Notes: generated by a model not told the origin, from the letters alone. Positions 41,961 through 52,412 are shown, numbered from the stretch's first letter. The stretch is 64,000 nucleotides of DNA from Rhynchopus sp. YZ270_cl-10 (GCA_964035575.1 OZ037868.1:682001-746000); one strand, 5' to 3'. Program-made: numbers and translations.

Positions 41961-42275
41961 GTCCCACCCCAGTGTACCTAAGAGGGGGGTGGTATATGAG
42001 AATACTGGGTTGGGCCGGAGAAGAGATGGAGGCTTGCAGGGCAGCAGGTCAAGGAGAGGCAGTGCCCTAGGACCTCCCCCGAAAATTAATTATGCACCCC
42101 CTTCCAACCCCCGTCCCGCCCAAAAAAACAAAACAAAAAAAAACAAAAACAAAAAACCCTCTCCCGAGCTTTCCCCGAGGACAAGCCAGAACTACGAACG
42201 AGATCCAGAATGCAGATGTTTGGATAACATCACAGCAGTGTATCGCCCTCTGGTGCAGTTTCTTAGTAAAACTGT

Positions 42276-42499
42276 TGAGCGTGTTTGATTTGCGTGACGT
42301 GTTCGACCAGTGCCTGCACACTATCCGCGAACTGCGTGACAATCCTGCGCTATCAGGACAGATGTACCCCACGTGGCCAGAGGTGCTGGCTGATGTGAAT
42401 ATGGAGGCATTGGACGAAGACCTGCAATCCAACCCATTCCACGAGATCGTCGCCTCCTACCTCGCCCGCCTCATTGAAGAGACAGAGCGTGGTTTGTGA
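42276..42499 (+). CDS. Possible short coding exon, plus strand
   Basis: The segment ends in a stop at 42497 and reads VFDLRDVFDQCLHTIRELRD, then SGQMYPTWPEVLADVNMEAL, then HEIVASYLARLIEETERGL. Composition is protein-like and helical. An overlapping frame just upstream (AVYRPLVQFLSKTVERV) also looks coding, so either an intron or a broken gene is involved. There is no convincing start. It would be the only host gene on the plus strand; an unknown pseudogene is equally likely. Confidence 0.3.
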
Positions 42500-43396
42500 T
42501 GTGCCGTTTTTGTCGAAGTTCAGAATTTTTTCTCTGAAACACTTCCCCGCTGACGCGTCAGAATTATGGTTTTTGGGGTACAAGAAGGGTTTGCGAGAAA
42601 AAAAATTTCCCCCTCCCAAAACCCCCTCCTCCCCCCCCAAAAAAAATGGGGTTTGGAACGGGGATCGGTTTTTGGAAAATAATTGACCCCCGTCCGGGAC
42701 GGGGTGGACGGGGTGTTCCGCGGACACTGAGGAGAGGTTGTACATTTGGAAGAAAAAACAGCAGGAGAAAAAAGTCAGAAAAAAATAAAGTTACATTCTG
42801 TGAGTATAATCAGCGCAGGTCTGTAGACAGAAAGGCTCGGCCTCTCTCAGTCCCGCTCGTACAAGGCTGAAAGTTGTTTTCATCATTCGGCGCGATTTCC
42901 TTCCGGGTCGCAGAGAGAACAGCGATCTCTCGATTCTTGCTTATGCGTGAGTCAGCGGAGAGTACGGGTGAGACGCTGAAGTCGTACGTGGCCAAGGATG
43001 ACAAGGGCGCCACGTTGCGTCTGCGAGAATCTCTCTCTTGAAACCAACGTTACATCGATGTGGGTTTTTTTGTGTCAGCGGCATTCACAAAGTGTGCTTC
43101 ATAAATTGGTCAGGGTTAAAAAGCTCGTATGTTTGTATGGTTTATTCATCATATCGAGTGTGTTAGGAAAACAAATCGGGGTTGTTGAGGATTTCTTTTT
43201 TTTCTTTTCTTTATACTATCTTGAACAATGAGGTTGATCGTGCAAAGCAGCAAAACGATGACAAAAAAAAAACAGCAGCACCATCCCTGAGAATACCCCA
43301 CTTCCCTCTCCCCCCCGCCCCTCCGCCGTGCTGACAGCACGGTGACATACTTCTTTTATCAAACAAAGTTGGAAAGACAAACTTCCTCACTTTTTT

Positions 43397-43440
43397 AAAG
43401 AATTGTTGGGAATAATGTAGTTGCCACCCTAAAGCTCCAC
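43397..43440 (-). repeat. SN1 truncated copy
   Basis: gaattgttgggaataatgta then gttgccaccc; the first 30 bp match the other copies, the remainder is lost. Confidence 0.45.
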
Positions 43441-43487
43441 TGTTAATTTTATTCCTGTTCACACATAAACACCACAAAATATAAAGT

Positions 43488-43540
43488 GAAGTTTATAGTG
43501 CAAACGCCTCTGGGACGCAGGCGCTGACACTCCGCGAGTT
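43488..43540 (-). repeat. TJ1 partial copy (3' half)
   Basis: On the minus strand GCGGAGTGTCAGCGCCTGCG, then TCCCAGAGGCGTTTGCAC, then ACTTCA. The inner hairpin keeps pairing through compensating changes (CGCGG/CTGCG), but the 5' arm is absent. Confidence 0.55.
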
Positions 43541-43734
43541 TATATAAAATGCTATGACAGATTCAGATAATTCGACATGAAAAGCCATTCCTCAATTGAA
43601 ATTAAAAAAAAACCCTCAGTTTTCTATCTCAAATCAAAAAACGCAACCTTTCTGAAACCTTGGTATTGATTAGAGTGCAGCACACACCAGGATGAGCTCG
43701 ACAACTATCCTCCATTTTTTTTTTTTCTCTCTCA

Positions 43735-44850
43735 CTAATCTGTGCCTTCGGTGCTAACATAGACTGCTCCGTCGTCTTCGGGGGTGAGGTTCCCGAGGAG
43801 GGTGGTGGCGTCACAGAGGAGCGCATCTATGGCGGTACGGAGGGATGGGTGTTCTTCTGTTGGGGATGGGGAGGAGACGATCTCAGCGAAGGAGGAGAAC
43901 ACTTCGGGAAGGAAGCTTTCGTCCACGGCGAAGAGGTCCGCTGGAATGTTGTTTACGTGGTGCGCAGCAACGACGCAGGCCTTGGTAAAGAACTCCTCGT
44001 ACCTCGCGTCGTTCAACGCCTCCTCTGCCGTGAATATCACATCCACCAACACCTTCCACTGCTCAAACCCGCTATAGTTCTGCGCAACAAAGAACAGCAC
44101 AAAGGCAAGCTCAAATTCACTCAATACACAGCGCAACCCTTCCGAAATATTTCCCCTCCCCAATGAGGACGCCATTTTTAATAATCTCCCGGTCCCATCC
44201 ATTTTCCATTTTGTAATTTCTTGGAGACGAAGATTTGCTGGCATGGTTGGGGTTTCTGCGAAAAAAAGACGGCCGGTTGGACCATGAGGGTCAGAGTCGG
44301 GGAGAGGGCAGCCAGATGCCTCAGCTTCTGCGGCGGTTAGGGGGAGGGAGTTGTTGGCGATGTGCATATTCGCGGCAGGGCGAATCCGGCATATGTCAGC
44401 GAATGTTGTGTTTCGCAAAAAATTCTTCCATTCCGTTGTCTGGTCGTGCGGGTATGCCCCGAGATTAGCATCAAATTCAAGACGTTGAACGCCAGCCTTC
44501 AACGCTGACGCAGTTTGTTGTACGGAAGCATCGTTCGACCGTTCCATATCCTGAAGGCTATACGTCGCCTCATCCCAGGTTAAAACTGACGTCTGCCCAG
44601 CTTCTGTGATGTTAATAAAGAAGCTACAAAGCGGAGCGCCAACTGTCGCAGTGTCGTTAGACGGTGTGCCCGCATTAAGCGCATCGTATGTGATGATGTG
44701 CAGACCGCTCGGTATCAGTTTGACCCCGCGGAATTTCTCCCCGCTCTCCCAAGAGCGAAGGTCAATGCCGAAGCGGCCGCCTACAGGGAAATTATTGATA
44801 AACACATTGCCAGACTGCTGCACAGCTTCTACGAGGTCGGTGTGGTTCAT
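43735..44850 (-). CDS. AAR2: AAR2 splicing factor homologue
   Basis: A 371-residue, single-exon protein. AAR2 chaperones U5 snRNP assembly by binding PRP8 before BRR2 joins. The N-terminal block FGIDLRSWESGEKFRGVKLI, then PSGLHI (residues 27-52), is the family signature. ANLRLQEITKWKMDGTGRLL corresponds to the ITK-x-x-MD linker region. The C-terminal helical domain has LSEFELAFVLFFVAQNYSGF, then EQWKVLVDVIF. Length is near the human protein (384). It acts in nucleus and cytoplasm. This gene supports a working spliceosome, in line with the cis-introns seen in its neighbours. The upstream pyrimidine tract is CCCCTTTTTTCTTTCC right before CGCCCTTAATG, without a nearby AG. Confidence 0.92.
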   Translation of the reverse strand: MNHTDLVEAVQQSGNVFINNFPVGGRFGIDLRSWESGEKFRGVKLIPSGLHIITYDALNAGTPSNDTATVGAPLCSFFINITEAGQTSVLTWDEATYSLQDMERSNDASVQQTASALKAGVQRLEFDANLGAYPHDQTTEWKNFLRNTTFADICRIRPAANMHIANNSLPLTAAEAEASGCPLPDSDPHGPTGRLFFAETPTMPANLRLQEITKWKMDGTGRLLKMASSLGRGNISEGLRCVLSEFELAFVLFFVAQNYSGFEQWKVLVDVIFTAEEALNDARYEEFFTKACVVAAHHVNNIPADLFAVDESFLPEVFSSFAEIVSSPSPTEEHPSLRTAIDALLCDATTLLGNLTPEDDGAVYVSTEGTD

Positions 44851-45143
44851 TAAGGGCGGAAAGAAAAAAGGGGTGTGTGGGTGTGGCGCAGCTGTGTAGT
44901 AGTGGGTAATGTGCGCCTGAGGGTTTGAGGGTTTGAGGAAAAGGTGGGGTTGGGAAGTGTTGCAATGTTATGTATTTTTGTGATCAGGAGAAGAATATCC
45001 AGTGGTGTGCCATGTGAGTCTGTTGACGAACGCAACTGCACTGTGCTGAGCAGGCAAGAAATTCTTGAGCATCAGAGCGGGTATGGCGTTTCTTCATCCT
45101 CAGCTCGTATTTATGTGAGACCATGTCTGCTAGTGGGTGTGGT

Positions 45144-45513
45144 CACTGCCCACTGCCCACTGCCCACTGCCCACTGCCCACTGCCCACTGCCCACTGCCC
45201 ACTGCCCACTGCCCACTGCCCACTGCCCACTGCCCACTGCCCACTGCCCACTGCCCACTGCCCACTGCCCACTGCCCACTGCCCACTGCCCACTGCCCAC
45301 TGCCCACTGCCCACTGCCCACTGCCCACTGCCCACTGCCCACTGCCCACTGCCCACTGCCCACTGCCCACTGCCCACTGCCCACTGCCCACTGCCCACTG
45401 CCCACTGCCCACTGCCCACTGCCCACTGCCCACTGCCCACTGCCCACTGCCCACTGCCCACTGCCCACTGCCCACTGCCCACTGCCCACTGCCCACTGCC
45501 CACTGCCCACTGC
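45144..45513. repeat. Tandem array of CACTGCC (7 bp)
   Basis: About 53 copies, uniform until CACACTGCCCACTCGCC at its end. It is open in most frames only because the unit lacks stop words. Confidence 0.95.
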
Positions 45514-46423
45514 CACACTGCCCACTCGCCGTCACGTTATGCAACCGCTTCTGAGGTTGCTTGACCTAACAAGGCAAACCACCCTCCCCTCCCCACCACA
45601 GCAAAGCAAAGCAAAGCAACACAACACTGCGTCAAACAAACGGCAGCACTCACCCTACCCGCTCTCTCTCTCCCTCTATCTCCTTCTCTTCCCCATAACA
45701 CTACCCCTCCTTCTTTCGCGGGTCTATTCACCTCACCTCACCTCACCTCACCATCCTCCATTTCCATGCACTTCCACTAGACACCCTACTGCACAACAGT
45801 AGTGCAGCTTTCCCAGGTGGCTAACGGCAAACTGGCAAACTCAGACAGAAAAATAAACGTCCCTCACCTCACTCCCCCCCGCTACCGACCCTGTACACTC
45901 TTTCCATCAGGCACATCAGGATGCCCCTCCCCAAGACCACCCTCCAGTCAGCACACCCAATCCCCTGCAACTGACCTCTGCCTTAACCCTACCGTCCACA
46001 CATCACACCAAGGGAATGGAAAAGACCCGTTCCCAGTTAAAAAAAAATGGAATCGGGGCTGATCCCCTCCGATAATCCCACTAACGGCTCCCCTCCCCAC
46101 TGCAGATATTCCTTCAAGCATTTGGGTGCTGACTCACGAATAAACCGCTCCAAAGAAAGAAATACACGTTTTTGAGGAAGGGTTGTGGTAGGCATTGAGA
46201 GGGGAAAGAAAGAAACGCTTTTTTTGTTCTAAGTCAAATCTATGATCTATGGGTAGGGGATGGGGAGAAGGAAAACAAAACAAAAAACCCTGAAATGCTG
46301 AATGTGTCCGGTGCACAATACCTTGGAAAATAAATTGGCAGTGCTAATGCGAGGTGGGGCTGTGCAATACATTTCCCCCATAAAAAGGGACACGTGATGG
46401 TGTTTGTAACAGTAGAAAAGTTT

Positions 46424-46462
46424 GTAAGATTAACCCAAGCCCTGTTCTCCTGCAGTCACCTT
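46424..46462 (+). repeat. HP1 hairpin repeat
   Basis: gtaagattaacccaagccct then gttctcctgcagtcacctt; flanks kept, stem weak. Confidence 0.5.
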
Positions 46463-46626
46463 CACAACGTACCGTGCATCTAGCTTTGTGGTTTTGCTTG
46501 AGTCGACTAGAAAAAGCCTAACCGGTTTCGATCCGATTATCGCATCGACCCTAAAAAGGCCATTATCTTATTTTTGAAATTTTTCAGTGTTCTATAGGTT
46601 AAAAGAGACGGACTTCCTCTCTTGTT

Positions 46627-46814
46627 CACGACGACCTAGTTCTGCTCAAAAAAATTAGGTCTAACAAGGTAGGTAACTTAACGTTTATAACTAGTTACAT
46701 CACAAGGGCTAACTTGTCATATTAACTAGACCCCCTTGTTATCATCATTTGCTTGTTACTACCCTTGTTATAAGAGAGGTCTAATGATATTTTGGGCATA
46801 ACTAGGTCGTCGTG
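46627..46814. mobile_element. MITE with CACGACGACCTAGTT termini
   Basis: A 188-bp element with 15-bp perfect terminal inverted repeats, extended imperfectly to about 25 bp (CTGCTCAAAA against ATGCCCAAAA). The inside is AT-rich with further AACTAG words. No clear target duplication (TTGTT / TTCTT). Confidence 0.75.
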
Positions 46815-47103
46815 TTCTTATTCTATTACCCCCCATTCCCCCCTTCCCCCCTTCCCCTCGACTCATGTCTTCTATCAGCACCGACTATTTAAAAAAATCG
46901 ATGAGACAACTTAAGCCTTGTGACAGCACGCTAGACACTTCGGAAGTCCGTGGTCGCATTGAAAATCTTTCTGTTATTTTGCCCCCCTTTTTTCCATTCC
47001 CGCACCCCCTTCTATCCTTTTTCAACCATTAAAGCGCTAAAAAACGCTAATTTTGGCAATCATTTTCTGAGGCGCCACACCACCACCACCCCTCCCCCAA
47101 CCC

Positions 47104-49779
47104 TCAGAATGCCGACAGTAAATCCTTCCACGATGCTTCTGTGAACCCTTGGGGGTCCTTCGGAGGTACACTTCCCCCCCCTCCACGAGGCGTAGATGAT
47201 GCAACACTCTGCTCCCTGCCACTGGTTGGCGTCCTTGAGGGTGTTCTGGGTGGAAGCTGTCTGTTCGGGCTTGCGTCCATGGGAACTGCGGTGAACCCTC
47301 GGCTCTGCCCTGCAGGCACCCTATGGTCGTTCTCACCACGCACCTGGCTGAGGGCTTGACGAATCTTCGTGGTACCACCTGGCTGGGCCGTTCCTGCGCT
47401 GGACACCGATACCGTTCTCGCTGAAGAGGTTGACCCTCCTCGTCTTGACCCACTCCTTGCTCGTGGCCCTGTTGGGTTTGCCCCCCCCTTCAGCTTCTCC
47501 TGCCGCAATCGAAACGCCTTTGTCAAATGCACCATTTGGTCCATCGATCCCTGCAGTGGGTTGTTCACTGAAGCAGTACGAAGACGACGCCCTGAAGAGC
47601 GTTGCACTGGAGTGCTGTCTACAACCTCTGCACTGTCGACACGCGCCGTTTTTTCAGCAGGGGTACGCGGTGTGGACCGGGTCCGCACTGAGGAATGAAC
47701 AGAGGCCTGCCGTGGACGTGAAGGCGACGCACTTGCAGATGCCCCCGATCGAGATGGTGTTCTCTTTGATACGCTCCTTGGGGTGCTCCCTTCCTTTTCT
47801 CTACATGGCGCCCGCCAAGACGGACTCCGCACCCCCTTCTCCGGGGTCGAATGAACGGACACAGTCTGCGGCGGCTCGATATCGTCAATCCTATCCAAAT
47901 GGTTCAACTCCGCCTGCAGCTGTGCGATCTGATGCGCAATGTCCTTTCTATGCTTCTCAGCATACAACGGCCCCTCTGCTGGAACCTCCGGAGCCTTCTG
48001 CGCTTCTGGTGTTTTGTGCCCTTTGTGTGCAACCTGATATAATTGCCTTGCTGCGCGAAGGAAGACGGTATGCTCTATCGCCGCTTCGGTCTTACCTATT
48101 AACGCATTGTATAGGGTAGGCTGTCCGTCTGAGGTGGAAGTGATGTAGAGGGGTGCATGCAATGTGAACAAAGCGTCTGCTGCAAGCAGTGGAGAGAGAA
48201 AGTCTGCAAGACTCAAAAGAAAGCCTTCGACAAGAGAGTGCGCGGTGCCGCAGGCAGGCAGAATGCTGCGACTGATATTCCGCACACCACGCGCTGCAAC
48301 CTCAGACTCAACCAGCGAGGCAAAGGAATACACAATAGTGCCTTGGGTGTGCTGTGCTGTCAACGTTTTCGCCCCTTTCGCCACCTTCGCCACTGCAACG
48401 GAAGGTGATGGGTTATGCGCAGAAGTCGACTCCAAATAAGTGTCCAACGACATTAGTCTCTCCAACCTCGTCGGCGCAGTCCCACCGCACGCAGTCTTCT
48501 GCATCAACCCATCCACCAGACGTACACCTTTACATGCCGCTAAACCCTCCTCTGGAAGCAGTGTCTTTGCTGCCCATACATTGCCGTGCTCGGCTGCAAC
48601 GTTGCACAACAAAATGTATGGTGACAAACACGCCGGCAGCTCTTCTTCAGTGAACGCCACATCCGGCGCTGTCTGTGGTAGGTATGCGACCGACACACTG
48701 AAACCTTCTGCAAGACTTCCAGGGAAATAGCTGTGGCTGCTGCAGTGCGCGCCGCCGCTGTTCAGCGTGGTGCCGTATTTGGGGTCGGTGAAGGGGAAGT
48801 CGTTTGCGATGTTAAGCGGGGTGCGTGCTTCGTCCATCAGCGAGCCAGCCCATTTTAGGACCTGGAGAAAAATGGCGTCGGGGAGTGCAGAGGAAATGAC
48901 GCAGGTTGTTTTGTCGATGTGGTCGCGAAGGCCTGTGAAGAGGTCGCCTATGTTGGTGATGCCGAAGACTCCACACATTGCGTTGATGTTGGAAAGCATG
49001 CGTGGCTGGCCTTCTTGGAAGCTAGTATCCAGGAGCAGGGCTACGACACAGAGGGCCGACACAACGCCTTCAACGCTCCGGTGCAGGGCCTCTTGCGAAT
49101 CGAACCCCACCCCAGTGAGAATCTGCACCAGCTCCCCCCACTTCGCCGGGTCCGGGGTAACGTCGTAGTGTGACATAAAGTTCGACGGCAGGTACTTCGT
49201 GAGGAGCTCCTTCGGGGCCGCAAAGATATGCTGAAAAATAGGAAGCTTAAACGCATAGCGGAGCTGCCCTGCGTCTCGCAGTGTTGTCAAGAACCCTGGG
49301 AACAGCCACAACGTGGACACTGAGAGGCGCGTGGTCTGCGAGGACATGCTGTGCCGCAGGTTCACAGACAGTGCCATAGCAGAGTACTTCCCCGAGAGGG
49401 TGGAGAAGAGCAGCAGAAGGTACAGAACAGACTGCAGCCGTGCAGGGCCCCTTGCTGTGTCTGCCCAGCGGAGGACCGGGCCGTCTGAGACAGTGTCTCT
49501 GATGCAAGCAACCATTGCCTGCACCAAAGAAGGTGACCACTCACCAGACAGAATCACTGTCTGGGCCCGCCCCGTCCGTCCGTAGCTATGCGCTGCCAAA
49601 TGGACAAGGTTGTTCAGACTCGGTACATGAGAATACCCGAAGCTCAGGTTCGCCTCGTCCACTGTATGGACCAAAGAGCACAACGCTAGCTGCGGGTGCA
49701 AAAACAACACCCCATTCGCCTTGCGTGTCACCTCACTGAACAGCTTCTGCACCAGACCCTTCCCGGTAAGCTCCTCCAT
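47104..49779 (-). CDS. Divergent myosin-head-like protein without a P-loop
   Basis: The ATG of MEELTGKGLVQ is chosen because CCTCTCCTTCTTTCC...CTACAG lies 22 nt upstream; this gives 891 residues. Several segments line up in order with a myosin motor: NNLVHLAAHSYGRTGRAQTV then ILSGEW (about residues 56-81; compare AYR...NQSILISGESGAGKT), a VGFDSQEALHRSVEGVVSAL block followed by ALLLDTSF, SSALPDAIFLQVLKWAGSLM, and QHTQGTIVYSFASLVESE (compare the HYAG-V-Y...FL-KN block). The nucleotide P-loop GESGAGKT is replaced by GEWSPSLV, so ATP binding is unlikely. After about residue 600 comes a coiled coil (HRKDIAHQIAQLQAELNHLD) and a Ser/Arg/Thr/Pro-rich tail rich in possible phosphosites. A pseudo-motor scaffold is inferred; homology rests on my memory of the family. 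Confidence 0.6.
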   Translation of the reverse strand: MEELTGKGLVQKLFSEVTRKANGVLFLHPQLALCSLVHTVDEANLSFGYSHVPSLNNLVHLAAHSYGRTGRAQTVILSGEWSPSLVQAMVACIRDTVSDGPVLRWADTARGPARLQSVLYLLLLFSTLSGKYSAMALSVNLRHSMSSQTTRLSVSTLWLFPGFLTTLRDAGQLRYAFKLPIFQHIFAAPKELLTKYLPSNFMSHYDVTPDPAKWGELVQILTGVGFDSQEALHRSVEGVVSALCVVALLLDTSFQEGQPRMLSNINAMCGVFGITNIGDLFTGLRDHIDKTTCVISSALPDAIFLQVLKWAGSLMDEARTPLNIANDFPFTDPKYGTTLNSGGAHCSSHSYFPGSLAEGFSVSVAYLPQTAPDVAFTEEELPACLSPYILLCNVAAEHGNVWAAKTLLPEEGLAACKGVRLVDGLMQKTACGGTAPTRLERLMSLDTYLESTSAHNPSPSVAVAKVAKGAKTLTAQHTQGTIVYSFASLVESEVAARGVRNISRSILPACGTAHSLVEGFLLSLADFLSPLLAADALFTLHAPLYITSTSDGQPTLYNALIGKTEAAIEHTVFLRAARQLYQVAHKGHKTPEAQKAPEVPAEGPLYAEKHRKDIAHQIAQLQAELNHLDRIDDIEPPQTVSVHSTPEKGVRSPSWRAPCREKEGSTPRSVSKRTPSRSGASASASPSRPRQASVHSSVRTRSTPRTPAEKTARVDSAEVVDSTPVQRSSGRRLRTASVNNPLQGSMDQMVHLTKAFRLRQEKLKGGANPTGPRARSGSRRGGSTSSARTVSVSSAGTAQPGGTTKIRQALSQVRGENDHRVPAGQSRGFTAVPMDASPNRQLPPRTPSRTPTSGREQSVASSTPRGGGGSVPPKDPQGFTEASWKDLLSAF

Positions 49780-49801
49780 TTGGAACGCCCGTTTTGTGAG
49801 G

Positions 49802-49840
49802 CTGTAGAGGGGTAGGAAAGAAGGAGAGGAGGGGAGGGGG
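49802..49840 (-). other. Splice acceptor before the myosin-like gene
   Basis: CCTCTCCTTCTTTCCTACCC then CTCTACAG; it rules out the longer open frame as the protein start. Confidence 0.55.
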
Positions 49841-51046
49841 GTGTAAGATGGTCCCAACCCCGTGTCTGAACCCTGGGGGAGGCGGGGTTTGCACAGAAAG
49901 GCTTTTGACTACCCCCTGGATCAAGCCTCCCCATCCGCTTGGCTGGCGGTGGTGTGGAGAAAGGTGCAATATCCCGCTTCTTTGTTGATCGCGAGGATCG
50001 TGAATATCGTGAAGATGTTCACAACAAAGAACCCACAGCATTTTAACCCACCAAGGAACCGTTGACACCTCACGGGCCAGTGCACACACCGATGGAGTGG
50101 AGTCCAACGTGTTTTGTCTGTCCCGTGCATCAAACGTATCCCTTGGTTCGAGCCCACCCCTACCTTACCCTCCCCGTACAGCCGCAAGAGTGTTGACGGA
50201 AGGGATGGTTGCGCGTACTGAACACACGCACACCCCCATGACGTCACGACGAAAAGAAGATAGCTCCCGTGTGGTGCACCATGCACTCGTGCTGTCTGTC
50301 CTCAGGGGTTGGCACGCCCCCCTCTCCGTGCGGCGTATCGTTGTCCTCTCACCTCACCCCCACCCTCTTTCTCCCCCTCCCCAAGCAGAGCGTACAACAG
50401 CCTTTTCGCTCGCAATATAAAAATAAACTCCTGCACCAGCCCCTCGCAAGCCATGAAGTCAACGTCCACCGCATACACCGCCACAATATATCCTTGCTGT
50501 TACTCCCCCACCCCCACCCTTTCCATAACCACGCAGGAACCACAAAAAGAGAAGAAACTTTTGATGAAATGTGCCTCTCGTGCACATCTTCAAAAGAGAA
50601 AGGCTAATAAGAACAACCTCAGCATCACGCGCGCAGTCACCTTCCAATAAAAAGGGGGAGAAGGTATTGGGATTTGAGGGGGGAACTGTTATGAAGGGGG
50701 GGGAGCGATCAGTCGAACACCCAACCCAGCCTCAGCAACTCTCTTCCTCATCCCTCCCCCCCTTTCCCCCCTCCCATCCCCATACTGGCCATAGAGCGCC
50801 GTTCGATTCTAGACGGCATCGTTTGCAGTTGTTTAAACGCTCAGTAGGAAATCAATACAAACCAGCCGCAAGACGCAACCACCCACGCACACCATCAAAC
50901 GAGAATATTTTTATGGAATTGCCCTGCACTGTATTTTCAACACATCACTGCCTTCCCTTCACCCTTTTTTTCCTTCGAGACAAAAAAAGAGGCATTTGTC
51001 GGGGACTCCCTTTCAAGGGAACCCCTTCCCCCTTCCCCCCTCCCCC
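49841..51046. other. Intergenic
   Basis: A weak HP1 copy lies at 50603-50645. There is CT-rich sequence near 50730-50780 and 51020-51046. No gene is supported. Confidence 0.45.
50603..50645 (+). repeat. HP1 hairpin repeat, diverged
   Basis: ctaataagaacaacctcagc then gcgcgcagtcaccttcc; only the flanks resemble HP1. Confidence 0.35.
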
Positions 51047-52234
51047 TTACAGATGCGCTGGACAAAGCTCTTCTGAAACAGCGCCAATCTGTTCTAAGAC
51101 ATCGAGGGCTGACATTGATCTGTGTTTTTTTGTGAATGCGGTGCTTGATGCGTGGCGGACTACAGCACATGCCGCTGTGCACGCTTCCATGGTAAGGGCA
51201 TCACCACCTTGCACACCACCCTCTGCGAAACGCCACCCAAGCACCACACCTAGGGTACCACTGAGCAGGTCACCTAGGCCACCTACGCGTCGTGGCGCAC
51301 CTTCTACTGTGCACGTTGCTATGTGGTCTGGAGTAGCGACCAGATCAGTGCCCCCCTTGACCACCACGATGCACCCCAGCTCTGCCGCAACACGCTGCGC
51401 TGCCTCTGCCTCCCCATCCGCCACCTCATCGAATAGACGCAGCTCCCTTGCGTTGGGTGTCAACACCAAACACACTTTGCTTGCACAGAGCCGCTTTGCT
51501 TGCTCCTTTAGTTGCGGAAGCGCGCGCAGGCCGTCTGCATCAATCACAACCGGAAGAGGCGTCTTTGCCGTACGCACAGCAAGAAGATCGAACACCATGG
51601 ATAAGAGGGCGACGAGGTTGGGGTTGGTCCCCCAACCTGGTCCGATGACCAATGCGTGGAGGCGGGGGAGGGTCTCTTCCAGTTGTGCTCGGATGCGTGC
51701 AACCCCGTCTGCAGCGTTGATGTTCTCATTCGGTGTGCCGTCTGCAAAGCAATACAACGGCCGCACCATGAGCTCGGGGGAGTACCCCTTAATAGTCGTC
51801 GCAGCCTCAGCAGGAACCATCATATACACCAGCTCCGCCCCCACCCTCAACCCCGCCATGCCAGCAAAGTACGGTGCTCCCGTGTACACCTCAGACCCCC
51901 CTAATACCCCAAGCCGTCCCCCCTGCCCTTTGTGCCGTGAACCGTCAAGAGGTGGTGCAATCCGTCTCAGAGTCTTGCGTGCAGCCTCAAGACCCGGGGA
52001 AGGTGTTGATATGGCATTCATCACCTGCACTGCGGGAGTCCCCCCTTGCAGCTTCTCTTGTGCAATGTGGTCGCCGCAGACCCCGCAAAACACACGCCCC
52101 TCATACCGACGCACATCAGCCGCCCCCTGGTAAGAAACCTCGGCAGGTTTGAGGGACAAAGTATGTGTAGAAGAACCCTCCCGAAGACACATGACAGCAG
52201 TTTTGCCGCAAAGGCAGGCACGTCTGAGGGACAT
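51047..52234 (-). CDS. NAXD: ATP-dependent (S)-NAD(P)H-hydrate dehydratase with N-terminal zinc-like module
   Basis: The 395-residue protein starts at MSLRRACLCGKTAV; CTCATCAG with a long CT tract lies 16 nt upstream. The enzyme repairs hydrated NADH/NADPH using ATP (or ADP in bacteria). Family motifs are in order: HKGQGGRLGVLGG, YTGAPYFAGMAGLRVGAELV, GPGWGTNPN, VVIDADGL, TPNARELRLF, VVVKGGTD and GGLGDLLSGTLGVVLGW, whose Asp is the catalytic base region of the ribokinase-like fold. Residues 1-60 are not part of the usual enzyme: CLCGKTAVMC...RVFCGVCGDHI gives two CxC/CxxC pairs that could bind zinc. No epimerase (NAXE) domain is fused. Likely cytosolic or mitochondrial; no clear targeting peptide. 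Confidence 0.93.
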   Translation of the reverse strand: MSLRRACLCGKTAVMCLREGSSTHTLSLKPAEVSYQGAADVRRYEGRVFCGVCGDHIAQEKLQGGTPAVQVMNAISTPSPGLEAARKTLRRIAPPLDGSRHKGQGGRLGVLGGSEVYTGAPYFAGMAGLRVGAELVYMMVPAEAATTIKGYSPELMVRPLYCFADGTPNENINAADGVARIRAQLEETLPRLHALVIGPGWGTNPNLVALLSMVFDLLAVRTAKTPLPVVIDADGLRALPQLKEQAKRLCASKVCLVLTPNARELRLFDEVADGEAEAAQRVAAELGCIVVVKGGTDLVATPDHIATCTVEGAPRRVGGLGDLLSGTLGVVLGWRFAEGGVQGGDALTMEACTAACAVVRHASSTAFTKKHRSMSALDVLEQIGAVSEELCPAHL

Positions 52235-52250
52235 TTTAGTCAGAAGTGTT

Positions 52251-52290
52251 CTGATGAGGGTATGAAAGGGGGGGAAGGAGAGAGCAGGCT
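52251..52290 (-). other. Splice acceptor before NAXD
   Basis: CTCTCTCCTTCCCCCCCTTT then CATACCCTCATCAG; 16 nt to the start codon. Confidence 0.55.
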
Positions 52291-52370
52291 TAATAGACGT
52301 GCTATGTTCCCAACCTCTTTGCCCCACCCACAACACCCACCCTAGCACAGAGATGACAGACAATGAAAGA

Positions 52371-52412
52371 GAAGTTGAAAGTGCAAACACCTCACCGTTC
52401 ATCGGCGGACGC
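52371..52412 (-). repeat. TJ1-related element
   Basis: gaagttgaaagtgcaaacac then ctcaccgttcatcggcggac. It is the same short-hairpin variant as at 17821, here about 140 nt before a start codon. Confidence 0.55.

Larger units (their letters stand above)
42500..43734. other. Intergenic with remnant and short repeats
   Basis: 42880-43015 repeats parts of the 23.1-24.0 kb remnant. A truncated SN1 lies at 43397-43440 and TJ1 at 43488-43540. C-rich and A-rich tracts fill the rest. Confidence 0.5.
44851..47103. other. Intergenic with tandem array and MITE
   Basis: Holds the 7-bp array (45144-45513), a short CTCAC repeat (45730-45750), HP1 (46424) and a MITE (46627-46814). No gene is supported. Confidence 0.5.

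Noticed and set aside
45111-45802. Frames of 130-220 residues (PTAHCPL repeats)
   Set aside because: By-products of the 7-bp array; no gene-like flanks.
50130-50170. tRNA T-arm-like GGTTCGAGCCC
   Set aside because: The flanks do not pair and no acceptor, D or anticodon arm fits.
50571-52133. 520-residue plus-strand frame
   Set aside because: Antisense shadow of NAXD with low-complexity ends.
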